18,678 bases of DNA, from assembly GCA_022560555.1 (NCBI GenBank), contig JADFSZ010000010.1, positions 1 to 18,678 of the forward strand. Direction: 5' to 3'. Both the position numbers and the translations under genes were made by a program. Positions 7,370 through 14,782 of this stretch are shown one piece after another (the first letter of the stretch is position 1; every line of letters starts with the position of its first letter). The DNA comes from JADFSZ01 sp022560555 [NCBI: PVC group bacterium]. GTDB lineage: Bacteria; GCA-001730085; JADFSZ01. Under the pieces are notes generated by a model. That model did not search any database and was not told the origin of the DNA. It saw nothing but the letters and a program-made list of their open reading frames with translations.

Positions 7370-8533
7370 TCAAGGGATTATACCGCAAGAATTTTGGGTA
7401 CGCGCCTCCTTTGAGCTTAGCACCAAACGGGCAAAAATTTCCTCGGCCACCGCGCGCCCTTTCATCGTCATTCGAACATAAGGGTAATACCACTCCATCA
7501 ACTCCATCTCAACCAATTCATCAATCCGTGATTGAACATGCGGCGCGTATTTTTTAAAACGCGATAAAGGAGCTCCATTCTTCAGGCGCAGTCTTAGGAG
7601 AAAAGTTTCCGCTTCCTTTTCAACATCATCAATAACATCTTCATGAATCACATCAAAATCCTTCTTACGGATTTTGGTCATGTAGCTGACATAATCAAGC
7701 GCTCTTTGGAATCGGACCCCCTTGATATAACTGTACGCGGAGGGACCCAAGCCAAGATACTCGCCATTATACCAATAATTTAAGTTGTGCTTTGATTCAT
7801 GCTCCGGCTTGGAAAAACAGGACAGGGCATAATCATTGTATCCATTTTGGCATAAAATATTTTGAACCATGGCCTCCATCTCTAAATGTGTTTCTTCAGA
7901 CGGAAGGTTTAATTTTCCCGCTTTATGCAATCGCTCAAAAGCCGTTCCTTGATCTACAGCCAAATCGTATACAGAAATATGCTCAGGCGAACATCCGCAT
8001 AATTTTTCTAAATCGCTGTTTAATTCAACCAAAGTTTCATCGGGCAGACGAATCATGAGATCCATATTAATGCTTTTAAACTGATATTCCCTTAGCATGC
8101 GAAAAACTTCCACAATGGCTTTCCGGCGATGAATACGCCCCAGGCGTTCCAAATGATGATCATGAAACGTTTGCGCGCCCAAACTGATCCGGTTCACTCC
8201 AAGCTCTTTATAGACTTGTGCCTTTTGGGCATCCACTTCACCCGGGTTGATTTCCATCGTTACTTCCGCGTCCGCCGGCCAGGAAAAAGAACTCCGCAGG
8301 ATCTTAAAAAGCTCTTTTGTCTCATCTACCCGTAACGCGGACGGCGTCCCTCCTCCAATGTAAACCGTGTCAAAGGTCTCAAGGCCATACTGATTTTTGG
8401 CGAATTCGGCCTCGGCTTTGATCGCTCGCAAAAATGATTGATGTTCACTCTCATTTCCCGTCGCCGTTGTCGCAAAATGGCAATACGGGCAATGTTTCTG
8501 GCAAAAAGGAATATGAACATATAAACCAGGCAT
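7370..8533 (-). CDS. hemW: HemW-type radical SAM protein (coproporphyrinogen-oxidase-like; heme chaperone family)
   Basis: A 387-residue radical SAM protein from the ATG at 8533, which has AGGAG 8 nt upstream; an in-frame ATG at 8557 lies before that site and is less likely. YVHIPFCQKHCPYCHF (5-20) carries the CxxxCxxC cluster ligands C11, C15, C18, but not the fourth Cys of true HemN (CxxxCxFCxC); GGGTPS follows at 60-65. This pattern marks HemW, which in studied bacteria binds heme and delivers it to cytochromes instead of oxidising coproporphyrinogen. A C-terminal winged-helix-like part (about 300-370) fits the family. Its position directly after hemH supports a heme role. Older annotations call such proteins HemN. 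Confidence 0.88.
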   Translation of the reverse strand: MPGLYVHIPFCQKHCPYCHFATTATGNESEHQSFLRAIKAEAEFAKNQYGLETFDTVYIGGGTPSALRVDETKELFKILRSSFSWPADAEVTMEINPGEVDAQKAQVYKELGVNRISLGAQTFHDHHLERLGRIHRRKAIVEVFRMLREYQFKSINMDLMIRLPDETLVELNSDLEKLCGCSPEHISVYDLAVDQGTAFERLHKAGKLNLPSEETHLEMEAMVQNILCQNGYNDYALSCFSKPEHESKHNLNYWYNGEYLGLGPSAYSYIKGVRFQRALDYVSYMTKIRKKDFDVIHEDVIDDVEKEAETFLLRLRLKNGAPLSRFKKYAPHVQSRIDELVEMELMEWYYPYVRMTMKGRAVAEEIFARLVLSSKEARTQNSCGIIP

Positions 8534-8559
8534 AGAAACTTCTCCTAAATTTGGCATGT

Positions 8560-8580
8560 CTCACTCGTCAATTGTCATTA
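8560..8580 (-). repeat. Short degenerate heptamer repeat at the hemH/hemW junction
   Basis: The coding strand reads AATGACA-ATTGACG-AGTGAGA between the hemH stop and the hemW ribosome site, close in sequence to the heptamers at pyrC/pyrKD. ATG at 8578 opens the mini-ORF MTIDE-stop (8578-8561), nearly the MTID mini-peptide of the other site. Here the true gene start has a good ribosome site further on. Confidence 0.5.
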
Positions 8581-8582
8581 AC

Positions 8583-9563
8583 CTACATCCAATCTTGAGT
8601 ATGGGCATCCACAAGAGTTGCCATGAGCCGGATATGGTCATCGCGCGCGTTTAAGCAAGAAATGTATGTGAACTGTTTACCACCGGCCTGAAGAAAAATG
8701 TCCTTATTTTCTTCTTCCATTTCTTCCAAAGTCTCTAAACAATCCACGGAAAAACCGGGACACACAACAGATAAAGATTCCAATTCATCCCGGCCAAATT
8801 CTCTTATCACGTCCGACGTATACGGCTGAAGCCATTCTTCCCGACCAAACCGCGATTGAAAGCTAATGCGCCATTCATCATGCGACAAGGACAATGCTTC
8901 GGCAACGTTTTTGGCCGTAACCCGGCACTCACTTTCATACGGATCTCCCTCCCGGCTAAAACGCATCGGGACTCCGTGAAAGGAAAACAAAAGTTTTTCT
9001 GTTTTTCCTGATCGAGACCATTCTTCTTTGATCGAGTCGACCACAGCTTGAATATATTGAGGATGGTCATAATAACGCATTACCATCCGTGATTCTAAAA
9101 CATTTTTAGACCTCGACAACGCGGAGGTAAACGCGTCCCACGTGGTAGCCGTTGTTGCCGAACAATATTGAGGATAAAGAGGCAAAAGTAGTATTTTTTC
9201 GCAACCATCCTTTTTTAATTGGTCCAACGCGAAAGGGATACCAGGATGGCCATATCGCATACCGACACGAATAGAGATGTTTTTTTTGTTGGCTTGATGG
9301 TAATGCTGCTTTAACTTTTGCGCTTGATCATAGGTGGTTAAGAGAAGCGGAGATCCATTTTCGGTCCAAATCTTTTTGTAGAGTTTGGCCGATTTTTCCG
9401 GACGTGTCCTGAGAACAACTCCGTTTAAGATAAACCACCACACCCACCTGGGAATACCGTCAAACACACGGGGATCCCACAAAAACTCCTTCAGATATTT
9501 TCTCAGGGCCTTGGGTGTCGGCGCGTCCGGAGTCCCTAAGTTTGACAATAAGATTCCAAGCAT
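8583..9563 (-). CDS. hemH: Ferrochelatase HemH
   Basis: This 326-residue enzyme inserts Fe(II) into protoporphyrin IX, the last step of protoporphyrin-dependent heme synthesis. Seen: N-terminal LLSNLGTPDAPTPKALRKYLKEFLWDPRV (5-33), a family hallmark; LLPLYPQYCSATTAT (126-140); FSFHGVPMR (193-201) with the catalytic His196; FGREEWLQPYTSD (239-251); and CPGFSVDCLETLEEM (268-282) with the acidic metal-path residues. Length is normal for a bacterial enzyme without the Fe-S extension. The ATG has a GATGAGG ribosome site and, further up, a consensus TATAAT box. hemW follows after 49 nt. No other heme-synthesis gene lies in the window. Confidence 0.95.
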   Translation of the reverse strand: MLGILLSNLGTPDAPTPKALRKYLKEFLWDPRVFDGIPRWVWWFILNGVVLRTRPEKSAKLYKKIWTENGSPLLLTTYDQAQKLKQHYHQANKKNISIRVGMRYGHPGIPFALDQLKKDGCEKILLLPLYPQYCSATTATTWDAFTSALSRSKNVLESRMVMRYYDHPQYIQAVVDSIKEEWSRSGKTEKLLFSFHGVPMRFSREGDPYESECRVTAKNVAEALSLSHDEWRISFQSRFGREEWLQPYTSDVIREFGRDELESLSVVCPGFSVDCLETLEEMEEENKDIFLQAGGKQFTYISCLNARDDHIRLMATLVDAHTQDWM

Positions 9564-9575
9564 ACAAGCCTCATC

Positions 9576-9604
9576 TGGATAAATTAAACGATATCTATTA
9601 TAAT
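9576..9604. promoter_or_regulatory. Divergent promoter region with palindromic -10 (hemH / SRAP gene)
   Basis: ATTATAAT at 9597-9604 reads TATAAT on both strands (plus 9599-9604; minus 9602-9597). For the plus strand, TGGATA at 9576-9581 with 17-nt spacing is a fair -35. For the minus strand no good -35 lies at normal distance (TTGATT is only 13 nt away). It lies between the divergent starts of hemH and the SRAP gene. Confidence 0.5.
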
Positions 9605-9666
9605 CGCATTCCGGAAATCAAGCCACCCGTAATAGAGATCCATAACCAACAACTCTGAGCAAAAAT

Positions 9667-10368
9667 ATGTGCGGACGATTTGCCCAAAGCTCAAACCAAA
9701 AAAAGATGATGGCGCGTTTTAAGATCAAAAAGCCGGTGCCCTCATTCACTCTTCGCTATAATATCGCGCCTTTACAAATGGTCCCTGTTGTCATCCAAGC
9801 TCAAGAGGAACGGGTTTTTGCGCCCATGCGCTGGGGTTTGATCCCAAGCTGGGGCAAAGATCCAACCATCGCCAACCGCATGATCAACGCACGTTTGGAA
9901 TCTGTTCGTACAAAACCAAGTTTTCGATCCTGCCTCAAGCAAAAACGCTGCCTTATCCCCGCTACCGGTTTTTATGAATGGCGCGCGGTCAAAGGGAAAA
10001 AGGGAAAAATACCAATGTGGATTTCGTTAAAAAACCAAGATATTTTCGCCTTCGCGGGTCTTTGGGATGAATGGCTTGATCCCCAACACAACAAAATCCA
10101 AACGTTCACAATCATTACAACTGAAGCCAACTCTTTTCTTCAATCTATTCACAGCCGAATGCCCGTCATCCTTGAAGCCAATGCCGAAGATAGTTGGCTG
10201 GAACCTTCCATAAAAGATTCACAACAAGTTTTACACAATCTTAAACAAGTATCCGTTGATCTCATGCAAGCACACGCGGTTTCTTCATACGTTAATTCTC
10301 CTAAAAATGACGGGATCGAATGCATCCAAGAAGCACCCGATCCTGAACAAGACCTCACACTTTTCTAA
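9667..10368 (+). CDS. SRAP domain protein (HMCES/YedK family, abasic-site DNA-protein crosslink former)
   Basis: This 233-residue protein is the only convincing plus-strand gene. Known for the family: after Met1 removal Cys2 forms a thiazolidine link with abasic sites in single-stranded DNA, shielding them at replication forks. Seen: MCGRFA with Cys2, YNIAP (31-35), MRWGLIPSW (54-62), ANRMINARLE (69-78) with N74, CLIPATGFYEW (95-105) with E104, and SIHSRMPVIL (160-169) with H162. These match E. coli YedK N75, E105 and H160. The ribosome site is weak (GAGC, 5 nt before the ATG). It is divergent from hemH and convergent with the LMF-like gene; I see no intrinsic terminator in the 62 nt after it. 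Confidence 0.95.
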   Translation: MCGRFAQSSNQKKMMARFKIKKPVPSFTLRYNIAPLQMVPVVIQAQEERVFAPMRWGLIPSWGKDPTIANRMINARLESVRTKPSFRSCLKQKRCLIPATGFYEWRAVKGKKGKIPMWISLKNQDIFAFAGLWDEWLDPQHNKIQTFTIITTEANSFLQSIHSRMPVILEANAEDSWLEPSIKDSQQVLHNLKQVSVDLMQAHAVSSYVNSPKNDGIECIQEAPDPEQDLTLF

Positions 10369-10430
10369 AAATTATTTACAGCACTTCGAACCTATCGCAC
10401 AGACCTTTCACGATGTCCCCTTTCGTTTCG

Positions 10431-12257
10431 TTAACGGGATGGACTAATAAATTGGTCCCGGGATAATATGGGGCAGAACAGTCCAAGATATTTTCTCTTC
10501 CACCACGCACCCGTTTCTGATCTCTCCATTATATCCGTAAACTGATAATCGTACAAGCTGGCCCGAATATGCAGCGGAGCCTGATCAACGAAAGGATTGG
10601 TCTCTAACAGCTTTGTAACAGCCGGTGAATTCTCAAAAAGCTTACGCACAAAATGAAAAAACCAGGGACTTCGTTCATAGCTCCCAAGCGCGGCAAACCA
10701 CATCTGCCAATCCAGTCGGGGCTGATGAGGAACAACCCATCCGGGAGCCCGCATGACATCTCCGGGTTTATAGCGAAATATATACGGCTTCCATGTTTGG
10801 CCATCCATACTTCCTTCGATAATGATTTCGGGACGTGTCCGTGTCATCACGGAAAAAAGCCCATATGTGCTTGTAAGATGCCATGGATTCAGCAACCGTG
10901 CGAGAATTACTCCCGGTTTCACAAACACATTTTGAAACCCGACACGCCAAAACATTTGGCTTGTCGAAGACACGAGGATCACACACGCAAGCGGGATAAT
11001 AATCCATCTGGGCCACTGCGATTTGCTTTCTGCCGGCTTATTTTTAAACCATTTTCGTTTTTGCCACCACGCGTCTTCCAAACAAAACAAACAGAGAACC
11101 ATGACCAATAAATTAAAGAAGCAATAATTCCCCGTCAGAATAATAATAATCTGGAATAATACAAAAAAGAAACAAACCAAATGTCGCAGTCGACGTGCGG
11201 CAAAAAGAAAAAACGGAGCAACAAGTTCGATAACAAACATAATTAGACACGACCCGATATGAAGCCAAACCGGAGCTTGGTCCATCCACCAGCTCAAGAC
11301 ATGCGGGAGAGGTTGTGTTTCATAATGATATGTGAGGGCCGTTAGATCGTGCCATGCAGGATCTCCCGAAAGAAGTTTGACAATCCCCGATAGAATCATG
11401 AGACGAAAGAGAAGCCATTTTACCAAAAACACAATCCATTGTGACGGACGGATAGAATTTCGAATCCGGTCCGTAATAACAAAGGGAGATAAAAATATCG
11501 TTAAAAATCCCGCCTCTAAGAGCAGTATGTCCCACTGAAAATTTAAGAAAACCTGACTAATATTGAGATACGATAAATACAAGATCCACAAAGAAGCGCT
11601 TGCGAACAAAGGCAAGATACCCATAATCAGCAAAAGGCTCAAAATAACGCCCATCCAACAGCCAGCCGTGAGCGTAATATCAGTGCTTGAAATCCAAAAA
11701 ATGCTCGGCAGCCGCATCAGGCTGGCTGAACCCATTTGCTCATGTACGGCGCTTAAATAAGATTCGGCAGGCAAAATTCCGTCGCTGCCGTACAAGCCTT
11801 GAATTTGCGTAAGAAGAGACCAAAAGGCGAATAGATATATCAGACCCATGGAGCGCCGAAAGAACCAAGCCGATGTCTGATATGTTTCTCTCCACCCACC
11901 CCCCATGGCAATCCAGCTTTTTAACAATCGAAATCCAACACCATGGTACGAAAAAAAACGATAGAGCTTTTCAAAGACAAATTTTGCTCCCGGCAGCTTT
12001 TTATAGATCCACAAAAGCCAGCCAAGGGGTGATCCGGACAACGCGCGAAAAATCGCTTCGGCTCCTCTGGACATGTGTCCTTCGCCATCCGAAAAATGAA
12101 TGGCTTCTTCAAAATCACTCCGGGATACTTTTGGAAATTGTTCTAAGACTTCTTGGAATGGGACAACATCGATTTTATCGCCGCACCAGGAGGGTAAACG
12201 TTTGGCACAGGCGCCGCAAACAATGCATTCACCGTTATAGATCAACGTCTTTTTCAT
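10431..12257 (-). CDS. Membrane protein: DCC thiol-redox (DUF393) domain fused to lipase maturation factor (LMF1-like) domain
   Basis: A 608-residue protein with two parts. Residues 1-75 look like a DCC/DUF393 thioredoxin-like domain: LIYNGECIVCGACAK has a CxxC pair (C11, C14), but Asn where most members have Asp (YDG), plus an extra C17. Residues about 130-600 match the lipase maturation factor family: RRSMGLIYLFAFWSLLTQIQGLYGSDGILP, FLNFQWDILLLEAGFL (237-252), SGIVKLLSGDPAWHDLTALTYHYETQPLP (290-318), GNYCFFNLL (376-384), roughly eight membrane spans and a soluble tail. Vertebrate LMF1 acts in the ER in maturation of dimeric lipases and redox balance; the bacterial role is unknown to me. RR before the first span suggests a cytoplasmic DCC domain. 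The start ATG lies in the last unit of a 17-nt repeat and lacks a ribosome site. Confidence 0.88.
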   Translation of the reverse strand: MKKTLIYNGECIVCGACAKRLPSWCGDKIDVVPFQEVLEQFPKVSRSDFEEAIHFSDGEGHMSRGAEAIFRALSGSPLGWLLWIYKKLPGAKFVFEKLYRFFSYHGVGFRLLKSWIAMGGGWRETYQTSAWFFRRSMGLIYLFAFWSLLTQIQGLYGSDGILPAESYLSAVHEQMGSASLMRLPSIFWISSTDITLTAGCWMGVILSLLLIMGILPLFASASLWILYLSYLNISQVFLNFQWDILLLEAGFLTIFLSPFVITDRIRNSIRPSQWIVFLVKWLLFRLMILSGIVKLLSGDPAWHDLTALTYHYETQPLPHVLSWWMDQAPVWLHIGSCLIMFVIELVAPFFLFAARRLRHLVCFFFVLFQIIIILTGNYCFFNLLVMVLCLFCLEDAWWQKRKWFKNKPAESKSQWPRWIIIPLACVILVSSTSQMFWRVGFQNVFVKPGVILARLLNPWHLTSTYGLFSVMTRTRPEIIIEGSMDGQTWKPYIFRYKPGDVMRAPGWVVPHQPRLDWQMWFAALGSYERSPWFFHFVRKLFENSPAVTKLLETNPFVDQAPLHIRASLYDYQFTDIMERSETGAWWKRKYLGLFCPILSRDQFISPSR

Positions 12258-12341
12258 AAAAAAGTTATTTTCAGTAAAAACACCGTTTCATAAAAAAGTC
12301 AATTTCATTAAAAATACTGTTTCATGGAAATACTGTTTTAT
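12254..12341 (-). repeat. 17-nt tandem repeat of start-codon units at the isochorismatase/LMF junction
   Basis: On the coding strand, units resembling CAGTATTTTTAATGAAA repeat with start codons at 12325 (ATG), 12308 (ATG), 12291 (ATG), 12274 (CTG) and 12257 (ATG, the gene start), each exactly 17 nt apart. An older degenerate unit lies at about 12341. Each start opens a mini-ORF (MKQYF, MKLTFL, MKRCFY, then CTG-KITFL) whose stop overlaps the next start, as TAATG once, as ATGA (12291, 12257), and as CTGA at 12274. The real protein starts MKKTLI, so the units look like copies of its own initiation region. Plus-strand 34-bp blocks at 12254-12287 and 12288-12321 are nearly identical. Confidence 0.85.
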
Positions 12342-12348
12342 GGAAAAA

Positions 12349-12888
12349 TCACTTTACCATTTTGATAATGGCCCTAAAAATCTCTCCCTCTGCCTCTTTT
12401 AAAAGTTCAAACATGGCCGTCTCAGTGCTCGTCAAAATACCACCGCTCTTTTCAATCTTATGAATGCCGATTTTATGATCCTCTAAGTCTCTCGAACTTG
12501 TTGCATCACACACAAGATGGACCTCAAAACCCTCGTTGATCAAATCCACAGCGGTTTGATAAACGCAAACGTGAGTTTCGATCCCTGCCAAGAGCACGCA
12601 AGACCGATTATGATCCTTGAGTCCTTTGAGACAGGCTTCTTGAGCTAGACAGCTAAAAGACTTCTTAGGAATGGCTTGAAAATCATTGAGAAAAGATCGG
12701 ATCGGGGCAACTGTTTCGCCGAGTTTTTCAGGAACTTGTTCGGTGAATGTGAGGGGAATATTCATTACCATGCATCCCTGAATCAGGATCCGCAGTTTCG
12801 AAAAACAATCATCCTTACGATGCACCAAAGGAAGCAGTTTCTCCTGAACATCCACGATCAGGCATTGTGTTTTGTCTGTTTGCAGCAT
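12349..12888 (-). CDS. Isochorismatase-family cysteine hydrolase
   Basis: A 179-residue alpha/beta hydrolase of the isochorismatase-like superfamily (ISOC/YcaC-type). The catalytic triad is visible: D13 in LIVDVQEKL, K75 or K76 in IPKKSFSC, and nucleophile C108 in LLAGIETHVCVYQTA (99-113), where the Ile-Glu bond is usually cis. Members cleave amides or related bonds in small molecules; substrate cannot be predicted and nothing nearby indicates siderophore synthesis. The ATG has a strong AAAGGAG site. It starts 12 nt after the secreted orphan gene, likely in one transcript, and is followed by the 17-nt repeat leading into the LMF-like gene. Confidence 0.9.
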   Translation of the reverse strand: MLQTDKTQCLIVDVQEKLLPLVHRKDDCFSKLRILIQGCMVMNIPLTFTEQVPEKLGETVAPIRSFLNDFQAIPKKSFSCLAQEACLKGLKDHNRSCVLLAGIETHVCVYQTAVDLINEGFEVHLVCDATSSRDLEDHKIGIHKIEKSGGILTSTETAMFELLKEAEGEIFRAIIKMVK

Positions 12889-12900
12889 ACAAGCTCCTTT

Positions 12901-13347
12901 TTAGAGATCAAACAAATCCTGTGCTTTATCATCCCAATAAAAAACATTGATAAGCCATTCTTCTTGGGCTTTGTAAAAAACAAAAAACCATCTTAAAAGA
13001 TGCTGCTCGTATTTTTGGACATAAATATAGCGAATCATATACTCCTTGATTGTGTCTTCCTTCAAGAGCTCATAACCAAGCAGTTTTCCAAATCTGGGTT
13101 CAATATATAGTAGATTCTCCTCTGTTTTGGCCGTCATGTTCTCGAATTCCAGATCCGGGATCGGCATATAGCTCCGGATGATTTCAAAAGACTCATTAAT
13201 TTCGCTGGTCTGAAGGCTAGACATAAATTTATCGGCTAAAGCCCTGGTTGACTCTTTCGTTGTCAGCTTAGGGTTCTCTTCAACGTCCGCGGCCGCTTGC
13301 CCGCTCAAAAGAAACAAACATAATAGCAAGGTAATCATTTTTTTCAT
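12901..13347 (-). CDS. Small secreted protein of unknown function
   Basis: I do not recognise this 148-residue protein. It starts with a clear signal peptide (Lys-Lys, then ITLLLCLFLLSGQAAA, likely cut after A20 before DVEEN); the Cys at 10 is within the hydrophobic core and does not form a lipobox. The mature part, about 128 residues, is mixed-charge with alternating strands near the end (MIRYIYVQKYEQHLLRWFFVFYKAQEEWLINVFYWDD), loosely like small alpha+beta or NTF2-like periplasmic proteins; this is only an impression. The ATG has AAGGAG 7 nt upstream. It lies 27 nt after glcD and 12 nt before the hydrolase gene, so it is probably co-transcribed with them. Confidence 0.75.
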   Translation of the reverse strand: MKKMITLLLCLFLLSGQAAADVEENPKLTTKESTRALADKFMSSLQTSEINESFEIIRSYMPIPDLEFENMTAKTEENLLYIEPRFGKLLGYELLKEDTIKEYMIRYIYVQKYEQHLLRWFFVFYKAQEEWLINVFYWDDKAQDLFDL

Positions 13348-13374
13348 ACCACGTCTCCTTAAAGTTTCTTATTG

Positions 13375-14781
13375 TTAAAATATTTTTCCGGGATTTAATA
13401 TCCCATTCGGATCAAACGCCTCTTTGATATTTTTCATTATTTCCAATGTTTTTTTCCCAAGAGCCATCGGGAGATAGGATCTTTTTGTGAGACCGATGCC
13501 GTGTTCCGCTGTGATAGTTCCGCCCAGATCAATGGCAATACGAAAAATGTCCTCGATAACATTTGGGGTCTTTTCACGCCAGGTGTCCTCATCTTCTTTG
13601 ATACGTAATACTTGAACATGCAAATTCCCGTCCCCCGCGTGACCATAACAAAATATCTCCATCTGATGTTTCTTTGCCAAAGCTTCGATGGCCTTAATCG
13701 CCCGAGAGATTTCGCGACGTGGGACAATAATATCTTCACTGATTTTATCGGGAGACAAGGCTTTTAATGCCGGGCGAACAGATCGCCGGACCTTCCAAAG
13801 AACGTCTTCTTCTTTGCTTGAGAACGCTTCTTTGATATATTGAGGTTGAAACCGCTTGCACACCTTCTTGATATCCTGAATCATATTGCTTATAACACTC
13901 TCATGATGTTCCATAAGCCGGATGAGCACCAAAACTTTAGCTTTTGAATAAGGAAACGTGCAATTGAGATATTTTTCCACGGCACAAATACAGCGTTCAT
14001 CTAACAACTCCATTGCGGCCGGAACAATTTTCTGTTTCAAAATTTCACTCACAACACATGCTGATGTATCCGTTGAATTAAAGGCCACGAGAAGTGTTGC
14101 CGAGTATTTTGGTTTTGGAATAAGCTTGAGTGTCACTTGCGTAATCACTCCCAATGTCCCTTCGGAACCAATAAGAAGCTGTATGAGATCATAGCCTGCC
14201 ACATTTTTGACAATCTTTCCTCCGAGTTTTTCACACGTTCCGTCAGGATAAACAACCTCCAGTCCGCACACATAATCTTTTGTGACTCCGTATTTAACAG
14301 CCATCGCGCCTCCCGCGCATTCCGCCAAATTTCCTCCGATCGTACACATATCCATGCTTGAAGGATCCGGAGGATAAAAAAGCCCCTTTTCCTCTACTTT
14401 TCTTTTTAGGTCGTCCGTGATGACACCCGCCTCAACAACAGCCATCAAATTATCAACGTCAATATCCAAAATTTTATTCATCCGCTCCATCGCCATGACA
14501 ATCCCTCCTAGGCACGGAACAGCCCCTCCCGTCACTCCTGTCCCGGTGCCGCGCGGAGTTACAGGAATACCTGTTTTGTTGGCTAATTTGAGTATGCGTG
14601 ATACTTCCGAAGCCTCCTCGGGAAAAACAACGACATCAGGTTCGGCGGATTCCTGATTCGATTCATCACGAGAATACTTTTCAAGGTTTGACCCATAAGA
14701 CAGAACCCGCCCTTCCCCGCAGATAGCTTTCAATTTTTCAAGGATGGCTTGGTCCAAATGATTGAAGGATTTTTGGATCAT
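13375..14781 (-). CDS. glcD: FAD-linked oxidase, GlcD / D-2-hydroxyacid dehydrogenase family
   Basis: A 468-residue flavoprotein from the ATG at 14781, which follows the upstream stop by one base and has AGG 8 nt before it; an in-frame TTG at 14796 would overlap the neighbour and looks worse. The N-terminal FAD-binding (PCMH-type) part shows VVFPEEASEVSRILKLANKTGIPVTPRGTGTGVTGGAVP, PPDPSSMDMCTIGGNLAECAGG and GSEGTLGVITQVTLKL; the C-terminal oxidase part shows CYGHAGDGNLHV and EHGIGLTKRSYL, with the metal/substrate histidines. Family members oxidise glycolate, D-lactate or related acids and pass electrons to quinone or a partner Fe-S protein. No glcE or glcF partner lies nearby, so the substrate is open. 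Likely cytoplasmic or membrane-associated. Confidence 0.9.
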   Translation of the reverse strand: MIQKSFNHLDQAILEKLKAICGEGRVLSYGSNLEKYSRDESNQESAEPDVVVFPEEASEVSRILKLANKTGIPVTPRGTGTGVTGGAVPCLGGIVMAMERMNKILDIDVDNLMAVVEAGVITDDLKRKVEEKGLFYPPDPSSMDMCTIGGNLAECAGGAMAVKYGVTKDYVCGLEVVYPDGTCEKLGGKIVKNVAGYDLIQLLIGSEGTLGVITQVTLKLIPKPKYSATLLVAFNSTDTSACVVSEILKQKIVPAAMELLDERCICAVEKYLNCTFPYSKAKVLVLIRLMEHHESVISNMIQDIKKVCKRFQPQYIKEAFSSKEEDVLWKVRRSVRPALKALSPDKISEDIIVPRREISRAIKAIEALAKKHQMEIFCYGHAGDGNLHVQVLRIKEDEDTWREKTPNVIEDIFRIAIDLGGTITAEHGIGLTKRSYLPMALGKKTLEIMKNIKEAFDPNGILNPGKIF

Positions 14782-14782
14782 G

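Noticed and set aside
7370-8533. True oxygen-independent coproporphyrinogen III oxidase (HemN)
   Set aside because: The fourth Cys of the HemN CxxxCxFCxC motif is absent (CPYCHF) and length is near 390 rather than about 450 residues, so HemW fits better.
10369-10430. Terminator between the convergent SRAP and LMF-like genes
   Set aside because: Only a short palindrome (CGTTAACG) is visible, with no stable stem followed by a T-run on either strand.
10653-11111. Plus-strand open frame of 152 codons opposite the LMF-like gene
   Set aside because: It overlaps conserved LMF coding sequence, is rich in Pro, His and Lys and has no domain or ribosome site.
12254-12341. Possible CRISPR array or phage attachment site from the tandem repeats
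   Set aside because: The units are 17 nt with no spacers, are imperfect, and no cas, integrase or tRNA gene is near. Periodicity with start codons explains them better.
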